From NCBI GenBank assembly GCA_020543525.1, contig JAHYIO010000003.1:3570620-3634619 (forward strand): DNA of 64,000 nt, read 5' to 3'. The position numbers and the translations under genes are program-made. Position 1 is the stretch's first letter. Each line of letters opens with the position of its first letter. The notes under the pieces are model-generated. The model saw only the letters and a list, made by a program, of their open reading frames with translations. It searched no databases and was not told where the DNA came from. The DNA is from Coriolopsis trogii (Eukaryota; Basidiomycota; Agaricomycetes; Polyporales; Polyporaceae). Of the stretch, positions 25,258 through 41,499 are shown piece by piece.

Positions 25258-26278
25258 ATGGAATCCCAACTAGTGCCCACATCTCCCTCATCATCCCGCA
25301 GGTCTTCGTCGTCCACAGATTCTGACACGATCCTCGTCAGCCCGCCCACCTCTCCGAGGCGAGACAACGAGTTTTATTGCCGCGATGTCATCTTCCAGGC
25401 CAGTCTCTCTCTCCCTCTCTTGCACGACGCATCCTCACTACAAGCCAATCTCAGGTTCAAGACATCCTTTTCAAGGTCCCCCGCCGTCCGTTCGAGGAAG
25501 AGTCGGACGCGTTCAAGACCATGTTCACCCTACCTCCTTCGGACCACTCGTCTGGAATCGAGGGTGCCAGCGACGACAATCCCATCGTTCTGACGGGTAT
25601 ACTGGCCGAAGAGTTCCGCGCCTTGCTCTGGGTCATGTTTCGTCCGTGAGTCCCCTCTCAGCTGCCACCGTTCCTCCCCACGCCTTTGCAAGTCGCGTCG
25701 CTTCCCATCGGCGTCGCTCTACAACTCCGATTGCGCGCGTCGTCCAGCAATCGTCTCGCATCGGACGGTCCTGGGGCTGCTCGCTGACGCGCGCACCCGT
25801 GCACAGTGCCTACGGGTCGAGCCGCACCCTCACCAAGGACCAGTGGACGCACGTCCTCAAGCTCTCCACCATGTGGGACTTTGACACGATCCGCGACAAG
25901 TCGATCACCGAGCTCGGCCGGCTCGTGCGCGAGCCGGTCACGCGCGTCGTCCTCGCCCGCTCGTTCAGCATCGCAGGCTGGATGGAGCCCGCGCTCATCT
26001 CGCTCGCCCAGCAGGACACGCTCAGCGCGGACGAGCTCGAGCACCTCGGCTGGGCGACGGCCGCGAAGCTCATGCAGGTCCGGGAGAGCGTCGTGTTCAG
26101 CGGGCATTGCGCGTGCGGGTGCAATTATTGCACGGTGTCCCATGGGCCGGTCGCTGCGCCCCATAATGCGCTGCATGGAGGGGGCTCGAGGCCCGCGGTG
26201 GTGAGCCCCGCGACGTTGAGGAAGACGTATGATTTCTCGGACAAGATCAGGGAGCTGTTTGGCACGGAGCTGTACTGA
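25258..26278 (+). CDS. BTB/POZ domain protein 1
   Basis: Exons 25258-25398, 25455-25645 and 25807-26278 give 267 residues. After a Ser/Pro-rich start, the BTB core begins with DVIFQ joined to VQDILFKVPRRPFEEESDAF, then IVLTGILAEEFRALLWVMFRP, followed by a helical region with EWT/QWTHVLKLSTMWDFDTIR typical of the basidiomycete BTB family, and a C-terminal Cys cluster (CACGCNYC). BTB domains mediate dimerisation and often link substrates to Cullin-3; the target here is unknown. Intron 1 appears to be a GC-AG intron (CAG followed by GCCAGT), since the DVIFQ/VQDILF join is needed for the domain. A second, diverged member lies at 29590. Confidence 0.85.
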
Positions 26279-26899
26279 CGTGCGTGCGCGCGCGCGTGGT
26301 CGGTCGTTGTTTCTTTTGGTTGTTGTCTGTATACTAGTCGTCGCTCGTCCGTCTCTGCTCTACCTTGTCTTGCTGTCTTGCTGTTCTCTTTTCTTGTCGT
26401 CTACCCGCCAAAGTTGTATGTTATCTGATTGATCGTGCGCTGTGGGGACTGTCTCAATACAGAGCCAGTCCGACGTCTCTGCACTTTACTGGTCACCCAC
26501 GAACCTAAGCCGTTGGAGGAATACAGGAAGACGCAGGTGTTCTCAAGGTGACAATTGTGTCTTTCGTCTTCTCACTGGACCGCATGCTTTCTGCGCATCG
26601 TGCCCGTCGAGCCTCGATCGAACCTTATCACTCACATGTGCTCTACGTAGAACGTCTCCAGTATGGATGGAGTACAAAGTGTTGACAGACATACGGCTCG
26701 GCTCGTACGTAGGACCACATGTGCTCAGACGCAGAACTCTTCGACGACACTCGGCGGAACATCAAGAACGGGGGACTAGCAAGACGGACATCACGACGTG
26801 GGTCTAAGTAACATCTTCATACGCGTACTTACCGGCCTGAGAGATACACTTCGGGAGGGACTTGACCTCCGAGTGGATAGTTTGCGCGCATTCAAGCGA
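26279..26899. other. Convergent 3' intergenic region
   Basis: 620 bp between the stop codons of BTB gene 1 (plus) and the proline-rich gene (minus). T/C-rich sequence directly after 26290 is compatible with a 3' UTR. Nothing else was seen. Confidence 0.45.
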
Positions 26900-28445
26900 T
26901 CACCGGACCGTGTAGGTACCCGCATTTGCGGGCTCTGATTCACGGGCTGGGGCTGCGACCAGTGGTGGGTTGCGGCCGCGGCGGCCTGTCGGCGAGGATT
27001 GGTCGTATGCGCTGTGCACTGGCAAAGGTGCGCGTTGAGGGTGGGGCACGGTATACGTCGGAGCTGCCAGTGCCGTGGGATGACCAGGAGGGGGAGGAAC
27101 CGTTGGAGAGCCTTGCGGCATGGTGTAAGGCGGCGGGAAGGGATGCACGGGATAACCGTGCGGTGGAGGGAAGCCTCCGCCCGGCGGGACGGGGATGGGG
27201 TAGTCGTACGGCGGAGGACCGCAACACGGGTAGTACATATTCGTGCCGGACCCGGACCAGTCATACCACGGTGCGGGGATGAAGCTTGAGGCGCAGGGGT
27301 GTGGATAGGCATAGTATGGCATCAGTGGGAACAGACCACTGTACCCGGAGTAGTACGGTGCGTCACGGTAGCCAGCAGCTTGCCATACACCACCTGTCAG
27401 GTCTTCGATGAGATCTCATGCCATCCATCAACGTCATGCGGGGGTCAGACTCACCTCGCGCAAACGACTCGGCAACTCCTACAGGCGCGCTATGGTGCGC
27501 AGGTCCGGGGGGGTATCCGACGTGCATACTACGCTGGCCCACGTCTGAACATCCGGAAGCGGTCGTTACTACCACGGATGTGTCGGCGGCGCGTGCCAGC
27601 TGGGAGAACGGCTGGGGGTGTGTCGCCACTGGCATCTTGGAGGTGCAAGTGGGATCAGGATGGTGGGCGTCGGCACGGACGTCGGGGTAGTGGTCGCGGC
27701 CACCTTGATGTCGGTGCCGTGCGCCGCGCGGTCCTCGTTGCTCATGTCTGTCGGGGGCTCCGCGCGACTGCCCGTGTTTGCGCTGACATCCGGAGCACCT
27801 CCCCGACCACAGTCTTTCTGCACGTCTGTAGAGGGCCCATGGGCAGCGGTGTCTGCATGGGTATCGGAAACTATATTATTATAGAGGCCGACCGTGACCA
27901 TGCCGCACGTGAGCATCTCAGGATGATACGACTCGGAAGTGACATCGAGACGCACCGGCACCTGTAGATGGTGCAACTTGGTGACCGTTTGCTTCTGCAC
28001 GCCTCGCAGGTTGTATCGAGCCGTCCCCTGCGCGATCCGGAAGTCTATGGGCGGTATCATCTGGAGGCGCGCGACGCGCCCGTTTTTTAGTGGCAGGGGG
28101 TTCCGTCGACGAGTCCGCCGATGGACCAGAAGTGGTCCGGGGAGTGTGGGCCTGAGGCTCGTTCCCAGGTTTCTCGGGCTCGAGAGATCTGGAGTCGCGC
28201 CCTCTTTTAGAAGGTCGAGGTGTTTGCGCGTGCTTTGACTCTGCCGATGCTTTGAGCTCCTCGATCTCGGCGAGCAGTTGGCGACGCCGTAGCACGACGT
28301 CGTGGCGGATGACCAGAGCCGAGTCTCTGCGAGGTGCGCGCCTCCTGGGCGACGTCGTAAAGTGCACACCCACTAGTTGCTCCGAGCGACGAGGGGGTCG
28401 GGGAGGGGGCGTTCGAGGGGGCGGTAACACGAAGGAGGAGATCAT
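26900..28445 (-). CDS. Proline-rich, probably nuclear hypothetical protein
   Basis: A minus-strand gene from ATG 28445 to TGA 26902-26900. The N-terminus is Pro/Arg-rich with a short predicted coiled coil (VLRRRQLLAEIEELKA, about 48-63) and a Lys/Arg cluster (KKRARR). A later exon carries a well-formed stretch, PIDFRIAQGTARYNLRGVQ followed by LHHLQVPVRLDV. Near 27450 there is a clear donor (GTGAGTC) and the acceptor at about 27387 leads in phase into a Tyr/Pro-rich C-terminal domain (YYSGY, PPPYDYPIPVPPGGG). At least two further frame changes (near 28100 and 27620) need introns that I could not place, so the model is approximate. No known domain; transcription or RNA-linked function is only suggested by composition. 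Confidence 0.55.
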
Positions 28446-29589
28446 GGCTGGTCGACGTCGTGGTACGCGTGCAGTGCGGGGGCCTATCGACGGCCCCCCT
28501 GCCAGCACTTCAACTAGTTATAGTCAACTCACCACCGTGGGTGAGGTGCTCAAAATGGTAAACTGGATGCTGTTTTTCAGGAAACGAGAGTGGCATCGAA
28601 CGTGCATATCCCGAGGAGACGTATGTCTGTCTCCGCTGGACGCAGTCCGCTCGTGCGCAGATCATTCATCCCACTCCCACGCGATGTTAGACTTGCTCGA
28701 TAGACGTACCATGCTGAGGGACGGCGGAGATTCCGCGAAGGCGCGCACAATGGACAACGACAATTGGGCGGTAAACGTTTAAACTCCAGCCCCTCACCAA
28801 GTGCGCGTCTATCACGTCCCGCGGTCGTCTCTTCCACAACTTGAACAACCTTCTCGCCCTAGGTTCCCAATCCGAATTCAAGGACCCTTTCGTCGATGCA
28901 TAGACTAACAGGTCAGAAGGGCGTGTAAAGCTTATGAGGTGGGTCTTCTCCTACGCCAGATGGGCAGTGAGAGGACTGCCGCCGGTACGTCGGTAGCTTG
29001 GGGCAGGCTGTAGGTGGAAGTGCACCCATAGCTCTCAACCGCATCTCCATCCGGGTACGTCAAGAGTGGGTTCTACATCATGCGCTGCAGCTACCGCAGC
29101 GACGATGCAGCGGTTCGGGAAGCCCTCGTGCTAGGACTGACTGAGTCGAGATCAGCGAATCGTCACCGCCACAGCTGCTTATATGCATGACATACCCTCT
29201 TCTGACCATCGAGCCCGCACAAGGACCGCCACTCTCCCACAAGGGAGGATAGGGCGCTCGACCGCCAAAGCGCGGCTGGCTGGGATGGCAGGTTGGGAAT
29301 GTCAATGATACAATGCGGTGCCGCACTTGCAGCGTGCTGCCCCGGGTGCTGCAGCACGTTGTTCGTTCGGCCCCTGCGATGGCCGCATATGTGGCTGGGG
29401 GCCCTTTTGGGTTAACGTTCAACGGCGCAAGGAACGGGGTGGTCTCCTTGTAGGCTGTACGACCCTCTGTTTTGGCCCGACGGCTATATAAAGCCTGCAG
29501 CCTGTACTCGACGCGCCTCCGAGTCATTGCATCCTCCAGACCGACGACCATTCATCCCCGCCTTGTCTAGCATTGCTCTTGCTCACCAG
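28446..29589. other. Intergenic region, 1.1 kb, divergent promoters
   Basis: Lies between two divergent gene starts. Open frames here (28577-28837, 29078-29551 minus) show no domain or splice support. The BTB gene 2 core promoter is at its right end. Confidence 0.4.
29485..29491 (+). promoter_or_regulatory. TATA box of BTB gene 2
   Basis: TATATAA about 105 bp upstream of the ATG at 29590, within GGCTATATAAAGCCTG, itself a small palindrome-like sequence. Confidence 0.55.
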
Positions 29590-30511
29590 ATGGCACAAGC
29601 ATCCGCCTCCTCTAACCGGCATTCTATCGCTGCCTCGCCGGATCCCGAGTTCAGCTATCACGTAGAAACGTTCCAGGTGCGCGCGCGCTGTCCTCTGCTC
29701 TTGCGATGCGGTCCCGACTGAGCATCTGGCCAAGGTCGCCGACGTGCTGTTCACGATCCCCGTGCACTTCGTCGACCACTCGCCGTACTTCCAAGAGCTC
29801 ATGGGGTACCACGCCAAAGACCACCGGGACTCGGGCGCGAGCGTCTTTGTCATCGACATCGAGGAAGACGTGACGCCGGCCGAGTTCCGCGACTTTCTGC
29901 GCGTCGTGATGGCAGCCCCTTACCAGTACGTCTCGTCCGCTGGTCGTTCCCGTGACTTCCCGGCTTCGCGCTGACGTGCGGTGTGCGGCGGTCTGCAGGA
30001 TCAAAGGCCGGATCGCGGCGGACCCGACGTCGTGGGTGCACGTCATGAAGCTCGCGACGGTCTGGGGGCTCCCTGAGATCCGCGCGATCGCGGCGGTGCA
30101 GATCGGGAAACACGCCGAGTGCGTCACGCGGCTCGCGGTCGCGCGACGGTACGACGTGAAGGAGCTCTTGCCGGGCGCGCTCGAGGACGTGTTCAAGAGG
30201 GACAGGCCGCTCGAGTATGCGGAGTGTGCGGAGCTCGGGTTCGAGCTGGGCGTTGGGGTCATGAAGTATCGGGAGGAGAGAAGGAGGCCGAGGGAGCTTG
30301 GCGGTGCGTTCAGGTGAGTCGCTGGGGGGATTCGGGGATGGGATGTCGGGCGCTGACCGCTGGATGGTGGACGGGGTGCAGTTTCGAGGAGTACAACTGT
30401 GCGTTGATCGAGAAGGTGTTTGGGGCGGCGTTTGCGGAGGACGTGCGGGCCGGGTTGCAGATGCGCGGCGCACGGTCGGCTCACACTGCGTCTGCTTCGT
30501 CGTCTTCGTGA
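29590..30511 (+). CDS. BTB/POZ domain protein 2
   Basis: Exons 29590-29676, 29735-29925, 29999-30313 and 30382-30511 join in phase to 240 residues. The BTB core runs from FSYHVETFQ joined to VADVLFTIPVHFVDHSPYF, through FVIDIEEDVTPAEFRDFLRVVM, to the helical extension with SWVHVMKLATVWGLPEIRAIA. The C-terminus ends in a Ser/Ala run. The layout and intron positions match BTB protein 1 (the first intron follows the same FQ codon and exon 2 is 191 nt in both), so the two are tandem paralogues separated by the proline-rich gene. Here the first intron has a normal GT donor. Function beyond dimerisation or Cullin-3 adaptor use is unknown. Confidence 0.85.
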
Positions 30512-35174
<4,663 letters not shown>

Positions 35175-35759
35175 CACGGGGACGCGAGAGGGCTGCTGTG
35201 TAGGATGGCGTTGCGGGCGCTCGAACGACTAGGTCGAACGTGTAAGTATGTAGATGTGCGGTTCGCATCTTGTAGAATGGTTTCCGCGATGTATCGATCG
35301 TGCCGTCTTCCTGTCGCTGTTGTCCGCTGTTTTCACTTGTGGGGCCCTTGTCTGATGATGGCCAAGGTGGTTTGTGCAGCACGACGGCAAGGGAGGTCTT
35401 ACGTCATCTCTGCTGATGCGCATTGCACCAGAACACCCGTCGTCTTGCGTCTCCGCTAACTGGGCCAACAGAAATTCCCTTTCGTGGTCGTTGAATCATA
35501 CACATGTGGGGGTTGCAAGAGATAGGCGCGGTATCGATGGTTGATAAGCCTGAAACCATGTAGACGTGCCGTTTGTAGAATGGTTTCTGCGCTCGGTCTC
35601 GAACATGCCTGCCTCATCGTCGATGACCGCACCCACCATTCGGCATTTGGCTGATGCAGCAAGCGTGCAGATGCACACGAGTCGAACCAATGCACGCACA
35701 ATGATATGTAACATTCCTACAGGCTCTGAACAGACGGAGGACAAGCTCGCCGGCGCAAT
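35175..35759. other. Intergenic region with a short direct repeat
   Basis: Between SRPK and the 3' end of the kinase-like gene. A roughly 40-bp direct repeat (TGTAGATGTGCGGTT with TGTAGAATGGTTTC) occurs at about 35249-35289 and 35558-35592. Confidence 0.4.
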
Positions 35760-37296
35760 TCACACCAGGTGCTCAACCATCCACATATCGTGTTCAATCG
35801 TGATCTCCGTCCCCGCCTTGGCCTCAAGGGGCGGTTGATCTCGGAGTTCATGTTCCAAGGGTACACCGTCTCGCCCACGCGGCCAGCCCAGTCGGAAACG
35901 ACAAGGAGCACGTCGCAACCGGCAGGCTTGGCCAAGGATTCCCCAGAGCGAGCGGGCTCAGACAGTTCGTGATGGACGAGCATGTCGACCGACCGCACGT
36001 CCCCATGCACGTCCCAGGCGCGATGCAGCGCCTCGAGCTTCTCCTTCATCAACGCCTGCACGGCATTCGACGACACCGCGGGCTCTTCCTCAGCCTGCAC
36101 CAGGTCCCACCAGGTCTTGCCGTACTCCTCCGACACGTCGTCCATGACACCCATGAACCAGTCGTTCATGCGGTTGACGGCGCGCAGTGCCGGGGCGAAC
36201 CCAAGCTCGTGCGCTTTGCGGTGCGCGTCCTCCGAGTAGCGGACGCTGGACTTGACGCACCGCTTCGTGTGGTGGGGATCGTCGAGCTCCACGCGGAACA
36301 TCCGCTTGCTGTCGATCGCCTCGATGTACGAGAAGGAGTGCTTGATAGCCGGGTCCGGGGCGTCCAGCCAGAAGTGGCGGAACGGGAAGTTTCCGGCATG
36401 GGTGCGTGTGTGCAGCGTGGGGTACCGGGCCAGGAGATCACGGACGGCAACACGGAGCGCGGCCGGCGATCGCACGCTCGCCCGCTTCGAGCTCTGCAAG
36501 GTTAGTGGAGTGCACGTGGAGCGGGATGCAGCACAGATGCTCGAGGTTGGGAGGTTCCGCACACGCGGCGGCTGCGATGGCGAGGTATGGCCCTGGTCTG
36601 GAGGTAAGTTTCGGCTGGTGAGTGAGCTTGTAGACCTGAGAGGGACACGTACCAAAGTGCATGACCAGGATTGCAGGAAAGTTGGATCTTTGACCAGGCC
36701 TCGCCCTTGGTGGTGTCTTGTTCCAGGATGTGCCGGACACTCGCCGACCCTGAGTTGAGGGTTGCCTCCAATGACGGCTCTGCCTTTCCTGTGGCGACTT
36801 CATTCTTGACCTGTTGAATGTATGCGAGCATCTGCTCTCCTTGACACATTGTATGTACATTGCCATCCAACGTAAGGTACGGCAGCCTCCTCCCTATATG
36901 TGCGGAGACAATCTTGAATTTCCTCAGTGTCTCCGGCAACGCTTCCTTCTGATCGTATTCATCGTCGAAGATGAGACATGCCTGCGCGCGGAGTTGAGCG
37001 TAACATTGGATGTCTTCGGGTAACGGTGTGATTGACTTGAGATTGGAGCGTAGTTCGAAAAGCGTCTCGTCCAACAACGTCGGTGGCACCGTGAGCTCGT
37101 CAGGTCGGCCGCAATACTAGATCTTGGCCCCCGCGCGGGATTGGTATGTACGGAAAGTCTGCGGAACAGCGTCGGACAATGGCGCGGGCTTACGGGTGTT
37201 CTTCGAATGATTGGATCGTCTCTCTTGAAGAGGTGCCAGAGTATCCTTTGCGTTTTCTGCCTCGTCTGTCAATAAGTTGAACCTGCGTGTGAGATT
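35760..37296 (-). pseudogene. Kinase-like gene, 3' part (split by MULE, frameshifted)
   Basis: Minus-strand exons encode a divergent protein-kinase-like domain of a type often seen in basidiomycetes. Segments recognised are LPYLTLDGNVHTM near 36880, FPAILVMHFG near 36680, then PYLAIAAAACAEPP near 36590, HWLDAPD/SYIEAIDSKRMF near 36350, VKSSVRYSEDAHRKAH near 36230, the catalytic-loop equivalent HGDVRSVDML near 35985, and VVSDWAGRVGETVYP near 35880. The usual DFD is replaced by VSD, so activity is doubtful. At a CCCC run (35828-35831) the frame that fits the family end (TEITIEHDMWMVEHLV, stop 35762-35760) is one base off from the upstream frame. The 5' part appears on the far side of the transposon at 41138-41499. 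Confidence 0.55.
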
Positions 37297-37570
37297 GGGA
37301 AGGTGAGCACGACCACCCACTTTCCTGATCAGGAATAGTCCCATCAGCTTATCTCACCCCAGCGTCAATCCCCTTCCTGCCTTATACAGTATCATCCCGC
37401 CGCCCATCCCGCCCATCCCGCCCTCCCCTTCCTGCTCGTCGCACTCCATCATTATCGCGCGCGCGGGCGGCGTTTCGCTCGCAATCGATAGAAAACATGT
37501 ATAATCAAGCTTTTGTACCATATTACTGAGGCTTTCATAGCAAATACTACGGGAATCATGCACCTCTGGG
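37297..37570 (+). repeat. Left terminal inverted repeat of MULE
   Basis: Pairs with 40866-41137. It contains a GC-rich CCCGCCCAT tandem stretch (about 37395-37420) and a GCGCGCGCG run. The inner 40 bp are diverged from the right copy. Confidence 0.85.
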
Positions 37571-37841
37571 GCTCCTTGGCTGCGGGCAGCACTATCAGGC
37601 CGCAAGGGCATGCTGCTGGTCTGATGTCACTGTACCTGTGAGAGCATTGTGAGTGCGCAACATAGAAGACATGCACAAACATGAAAATATGGGGAGAGGG
37701 GGTAGTAAGGTCATGATAATAAAGAGATGCAAGGCGTTACAATATGGGTTTTGCGGCCGCATTGAGCATATGCCAAGCCCTGGGGCCCCTGATTTTCTTG
37801 CACTACTTCACCGTCCCCTCGTCTGCATCCTCTGCATATCT

Positions 37842-40800
37842 ATGGGGTCAACACGCACCCCGAAGGTGAATTCCGCGGCAGGCGGATTCCTAAAATGGGT
37901 ACATGTCAGCCACAAGGAAGCAAACAAGGAGAACGTAGCTGTCAAAGCGCGCCGCAAAGCTTCGAACGTCTACTTCCACAAGCTATGGCTCACTCCCGAC
38001 CAGATGACAAGACTGCAAGTGCTGTATCAGACAAACGCTATCGAGAAGCATGAATATGACCCACGTCAAGATGCAGACCAAGTCGCAGCTGCGGCTCTTC
38101 TTGCAACGATTGGCTTAGACCTCGATGCTCGCCAGAGCCTCGGCAACCGGTGGAGTGTTCGGTGGGGAAAGTCGTCTGGAAAAGGAGAAGCTGAGGGCTG
38201 GGGCGAAGAGGAGACCTGTCGAACACTATATCAGTGGTGCGTAGAACTGTCCTGGGACTGTAAAGCTTGTGCGGTAACCCAATTACCTTCTACAGCAACT
38301 GCGGCTATGATCACACTGTCCGCAAGTTTAAGACTCGTCGGAATCCAGTTGATTTCACAGGCTGCCTTGCCCATGTTGAGGTGCTCTATCAGGTCAAGAC
38401 AAGCAAGGTTCTACTTATACGCGGTCATTTTGAGCACAACGACGCGTGTAAATCAGCTTTCACGGCACGTATCCCTACCTTCCCACTCCATCCCTCAGTA
38501 TTCGCGGCCGCGCTCGAACAGCTCCAGCTTGGGGCGCAGCTTTCAGAGATACAAGAGACGAACAGAAACCTTATCAGACAATGTGGCTATCCTGAGCAGC
38601 CGAGAGACTTACGTTCATCCCGATTCCGGTGGTTATTACGGAAATCTGACACCCGCTCCCTCTACCGTCAATTCAATCGGCTCCGCGGCATCCGTACCTC
38701 GGTTCCACCTCATGTCAACGTGCACGAGTGGCTGGACCCAACATCACCTGCATACATCCAGGCCTTTGCCGATGCTGTCTTCCACTATTCGGCGCGCGCC
38801 GAGAAGGAGGATCGTTTCGAGGTCTGTATCGCAACGGACGACATGCGTCATTCAACATGGCAATATGCGCACGACTCACAGCTCATCCTCGACGGGACTT
38901 TTGGTGTCTGTGACCGGAAGGTCCTGCTCTTCATCGCCATGGGCGTTGATGAACACAACCGGGGAGTGCCTCTGGCGTTCTTCTTCTTCTCTGCCCCTTC
39001 TGGAAACCAGCAGACATCAGCAGGCTACAACACTGAGATCCTCACAAAATTACTCAAGCAATGGAAAGAAGACCTCGAACGCGTCAAAGGCATCAGCTTC
39101 CAACCCAAAGTCGCCATCACTGACACGGACCTGAAAGAACGCGGTGCCCTGTTGGCTGTCTTCCCTGGCATCTGGCTACTCATCTGTCTGTTCCATCTCC
39201 GTCAGTCATGGCGCAACCATCGGACACGTGTACTCAAGGGAGCATCCGCTACTCACGATCAGTTGCGCGCTCGTCTTCGACGCCTTGAAGAGGTGCTGAT
39301 TGCGTCCACGGACCATGCTGCTGCTATGCATCTACTCAGCGTCGAGTCACTGGTCATACAAGCGATGCCCAATGGCTCTGCACGTACCGGAGCTGAGGAG
39401 CACGTTGCGTATCTCAAAGCCTACTGGATGTCGGAGCCGTTGTGGGAGGGCTGGTCTACCTTTGCGTGCCAGCGAGCAGCCGAGATTCTCAAGTGCAAGA
39501 TCACTGGCGTCCTGCCCACAACCAATCATCTCGAGGGGTTCAATGGCGTACTCAAGCGCAAGCATCTTCGTCGGTGGCAGAGAGGGGGTCGACGGCTGCG
39601 CGTGGATGTGCTCCTTCATCTCCTGGTCTTCTCCATCCTTCCTTCCATATTTCAGGCACGCGCACTTGAGAAGGAGGAGAACGCACGCCTCAGGAGCCAG
39701 CTGCACGCATTGCCGGGCGGGGAAGCACTTGTCAAACAACACATAGAACGACATGACGGTGCACGCTACTCACGGAAACAGTACCCCCCTCCCATTGTCT
39801 ATACCACTCTCACCGTCGACCCGGAGCGTGACATGCAGGCAGTGGATCTCGAGCAGCATGGCCAAATTGGCGTGCCCACGTTTGACGATCAAACTCGCAC
39901 CTTCGAGTTTGACTGCTTCTCATCCGCCGCCCTTGCCTCAGATGTCTTGCCAACACGCTATACAATCTCACTCGGACTGGATGGATCAGCCGGATGCTCG
40001 TGTCCTGACTACCTCTACAGAGGGCATGCATGCAAGCACATCCGTGCCGCGCTCCTCCGGCTCCAGTCGCTGCGCTCGCGCGGCCTTGCCATACCTGTGA
40101 TTGACATACCTTGCACCGAGGACGAGGCACGTATCCGCTTTCTCAAGACACCACCCCTCGTAAAGCCCCTCACCACCAACATCCCTCCCTCATCTCCTGC
40201 TACCAGTGATCCTGAACCTTCTAGTAGCCTCCCGATGTCCCCCGCCGAACTGCTGAGGCAACGCGCAGCCCAGGTTGTTGAGGATGTGGTGAGGGAGTCG
40301 GGTGACGTCTTCCAGTTCCGGAGAGATGAGTTGTTCTTGCAGACGAAGGCGGGCTCTGTCCAAGACGATGATGGAGAGAACGATGAAGAGCGTGATGAAG
40401 AGGACAGCGAAGATGACACGGACGACGAAGACGAGGGCAACATGGCTGGAATGGAAGGCAGGAAGGAAGCAGTGCAAGGGAGCGCGCATGCAGGTCTCAA
40501 CCGACAAGTGGTGGGACGCGTTCTGTATGAACTTGACGTGATTGGACCGCAGTTGGGCGAGTTGTCGCGCCTCCTGCATGGCGCCTCTTTATCCGAGGCA
40601 GACGTTGATCGAACCTTGACTGCGAAGACTTATATGGACGAACTCTCCGCTCAACTCTCGCGGATGCTTTCTGACGTTGATGCCGAGAATTCCAGCGGCA
40701 GGTCGTCTCACGCGGTCCAAATGCCCTCTGCTCTCTTTCCTTCATCCGCATATCTCCACACAATCCCGCCGCTTCGACCATGCACCCCTCCCTCCATTAG

Positions 40801-40897
40801 TACTGCAAAACAGAACCAAGAGCGTATCCTTGCCGCCATCCTGCCGCCTTCACCCGAGAAGACCCAGAGGCGCCATGATTCTCATAGTATACACTAG
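37842..40897 (+). CDS. MULE transposase with SWIM zinc finger
   Basis: Exons 37842-38236 and 38296-40897 join in phase to 998 residues. The N-terminal part has a FAR1/FLYWCH-like Cys/His region (NCGYDHT ... RGHFEHNDAC, about 133-183). The catalytic domain has the DDE residues at LILDGTFG (Asp about 331), TDTDLKERGA (Asp about 408-410) and NHLEGFNG (Glu about 545), plus the MULE CxxH motif in ICLFHLRQSW. A SWIM zinc finger (CSCPDYLYRGHACKHI, Cys 699/701/711, His 713) follows. The acidic tail runs into the right inverted repeat, where the stop codon lies. The protein would cut and paste the element. All key residues are present and there is no frameshift, so it may be active. Confidence 0.88.
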
Positions 40898-41137
40898 AAG
40901 AGCCTCTCTAATATGGTACAAAAGCTTGGTTATGCATGTTTTCTATCGATTGCGAGCGAAACGCCGCCCGCGCGCGCGATAATGATGGAGTGCGACGAGC
41001 AGGAAGGGGAGGGCGGGATGGGCGGGATGGGCGGCGGGATGATACTGTATAAGGCAGGAAGGGGATTGACGCTGGGGTGAGATAAGCTGATGGGACTATT
41101 CCTGATCAGGAAAGTGGGTGGTCGTGCTCACCTTCCC
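40866..41137 (-). repeat. Right terminal inverted repeat of MULE
   Basis: Reverse complement of 37297-37570. The last codons and stop of the transposase fall inside it. Confidence 0.85.
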
Positions 41138-41499
41138 ACGAGCAGGGGCTACAATGAAGTGGATTTCACTAGGCGCAAACCCCCACGGACTGATGGACCT
41201 CAGTAAAGCGCGTAGAGAAGGTTGTACTCGCCTAGGATCACGAGGTGAAGACCATCCGAGTCAATACTCTCCAACCACCTTGTGTGGTTATTGCGTGTGA
41301 GAGGTTTGAATACGTTGCGATCGTCGGGATTGTACTGCTTGAAAGCATTCAGCATGTCGTTTTCTGACTCGGACCACTTGATTGTGCCTGGTTCGACCGG
41401 GTGGTGCATAAAAGGTGTGAAGCGAGTGCGTCGACTCTCATGAAGAGGACAGAACATTGCCAGGGGGCAGTATGGGTTGAGTTCGAGTGGCTCAGACAT
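41138..41499 (-). pseudogene. Kinase-like gene, 5' part upstream of the MULE
   Basis: ATG at 41499 on the minus strand opens a good frame (MSEPLELNPYCPLAMFCP, then TIKWSESENDMLNAFKQYNP and LHLVILGEYNLLYAL) to about 41205. After a likely short intron, a second piece (FAPSEIHFIVAPAR) runs up to the transposon border at 41138. The codon after the border on the other side of the element (37296 downwards, NLTRRFNLLTDEAEN) continues in the same frame. I infer that this was one gene with the 35760-37296 part before insertion. The N-terminal region has no known function. Confidence 0.45.

Larger units (their letters stand above)
37297..41137 (+). mobile_element. Autonomous Mutator-like (MULE) DNA transposon, 3.84 kb
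   Basis: The ends are long terminal inverted repeats, GGGAAGGTGAGCACGACC at 37297 and its inverse ending at 41137. They are nearly identical over the outer 230 bp and recognisable over about 270 bp. Inside lies one two-exon transposase gene with an intact frame. Long TIRs and a MULE-type transposase with SWIM finger define the superfamily. The 9-11 bp target duplication expected for MULEs is not visible at these borders. Confidence 0.85.
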
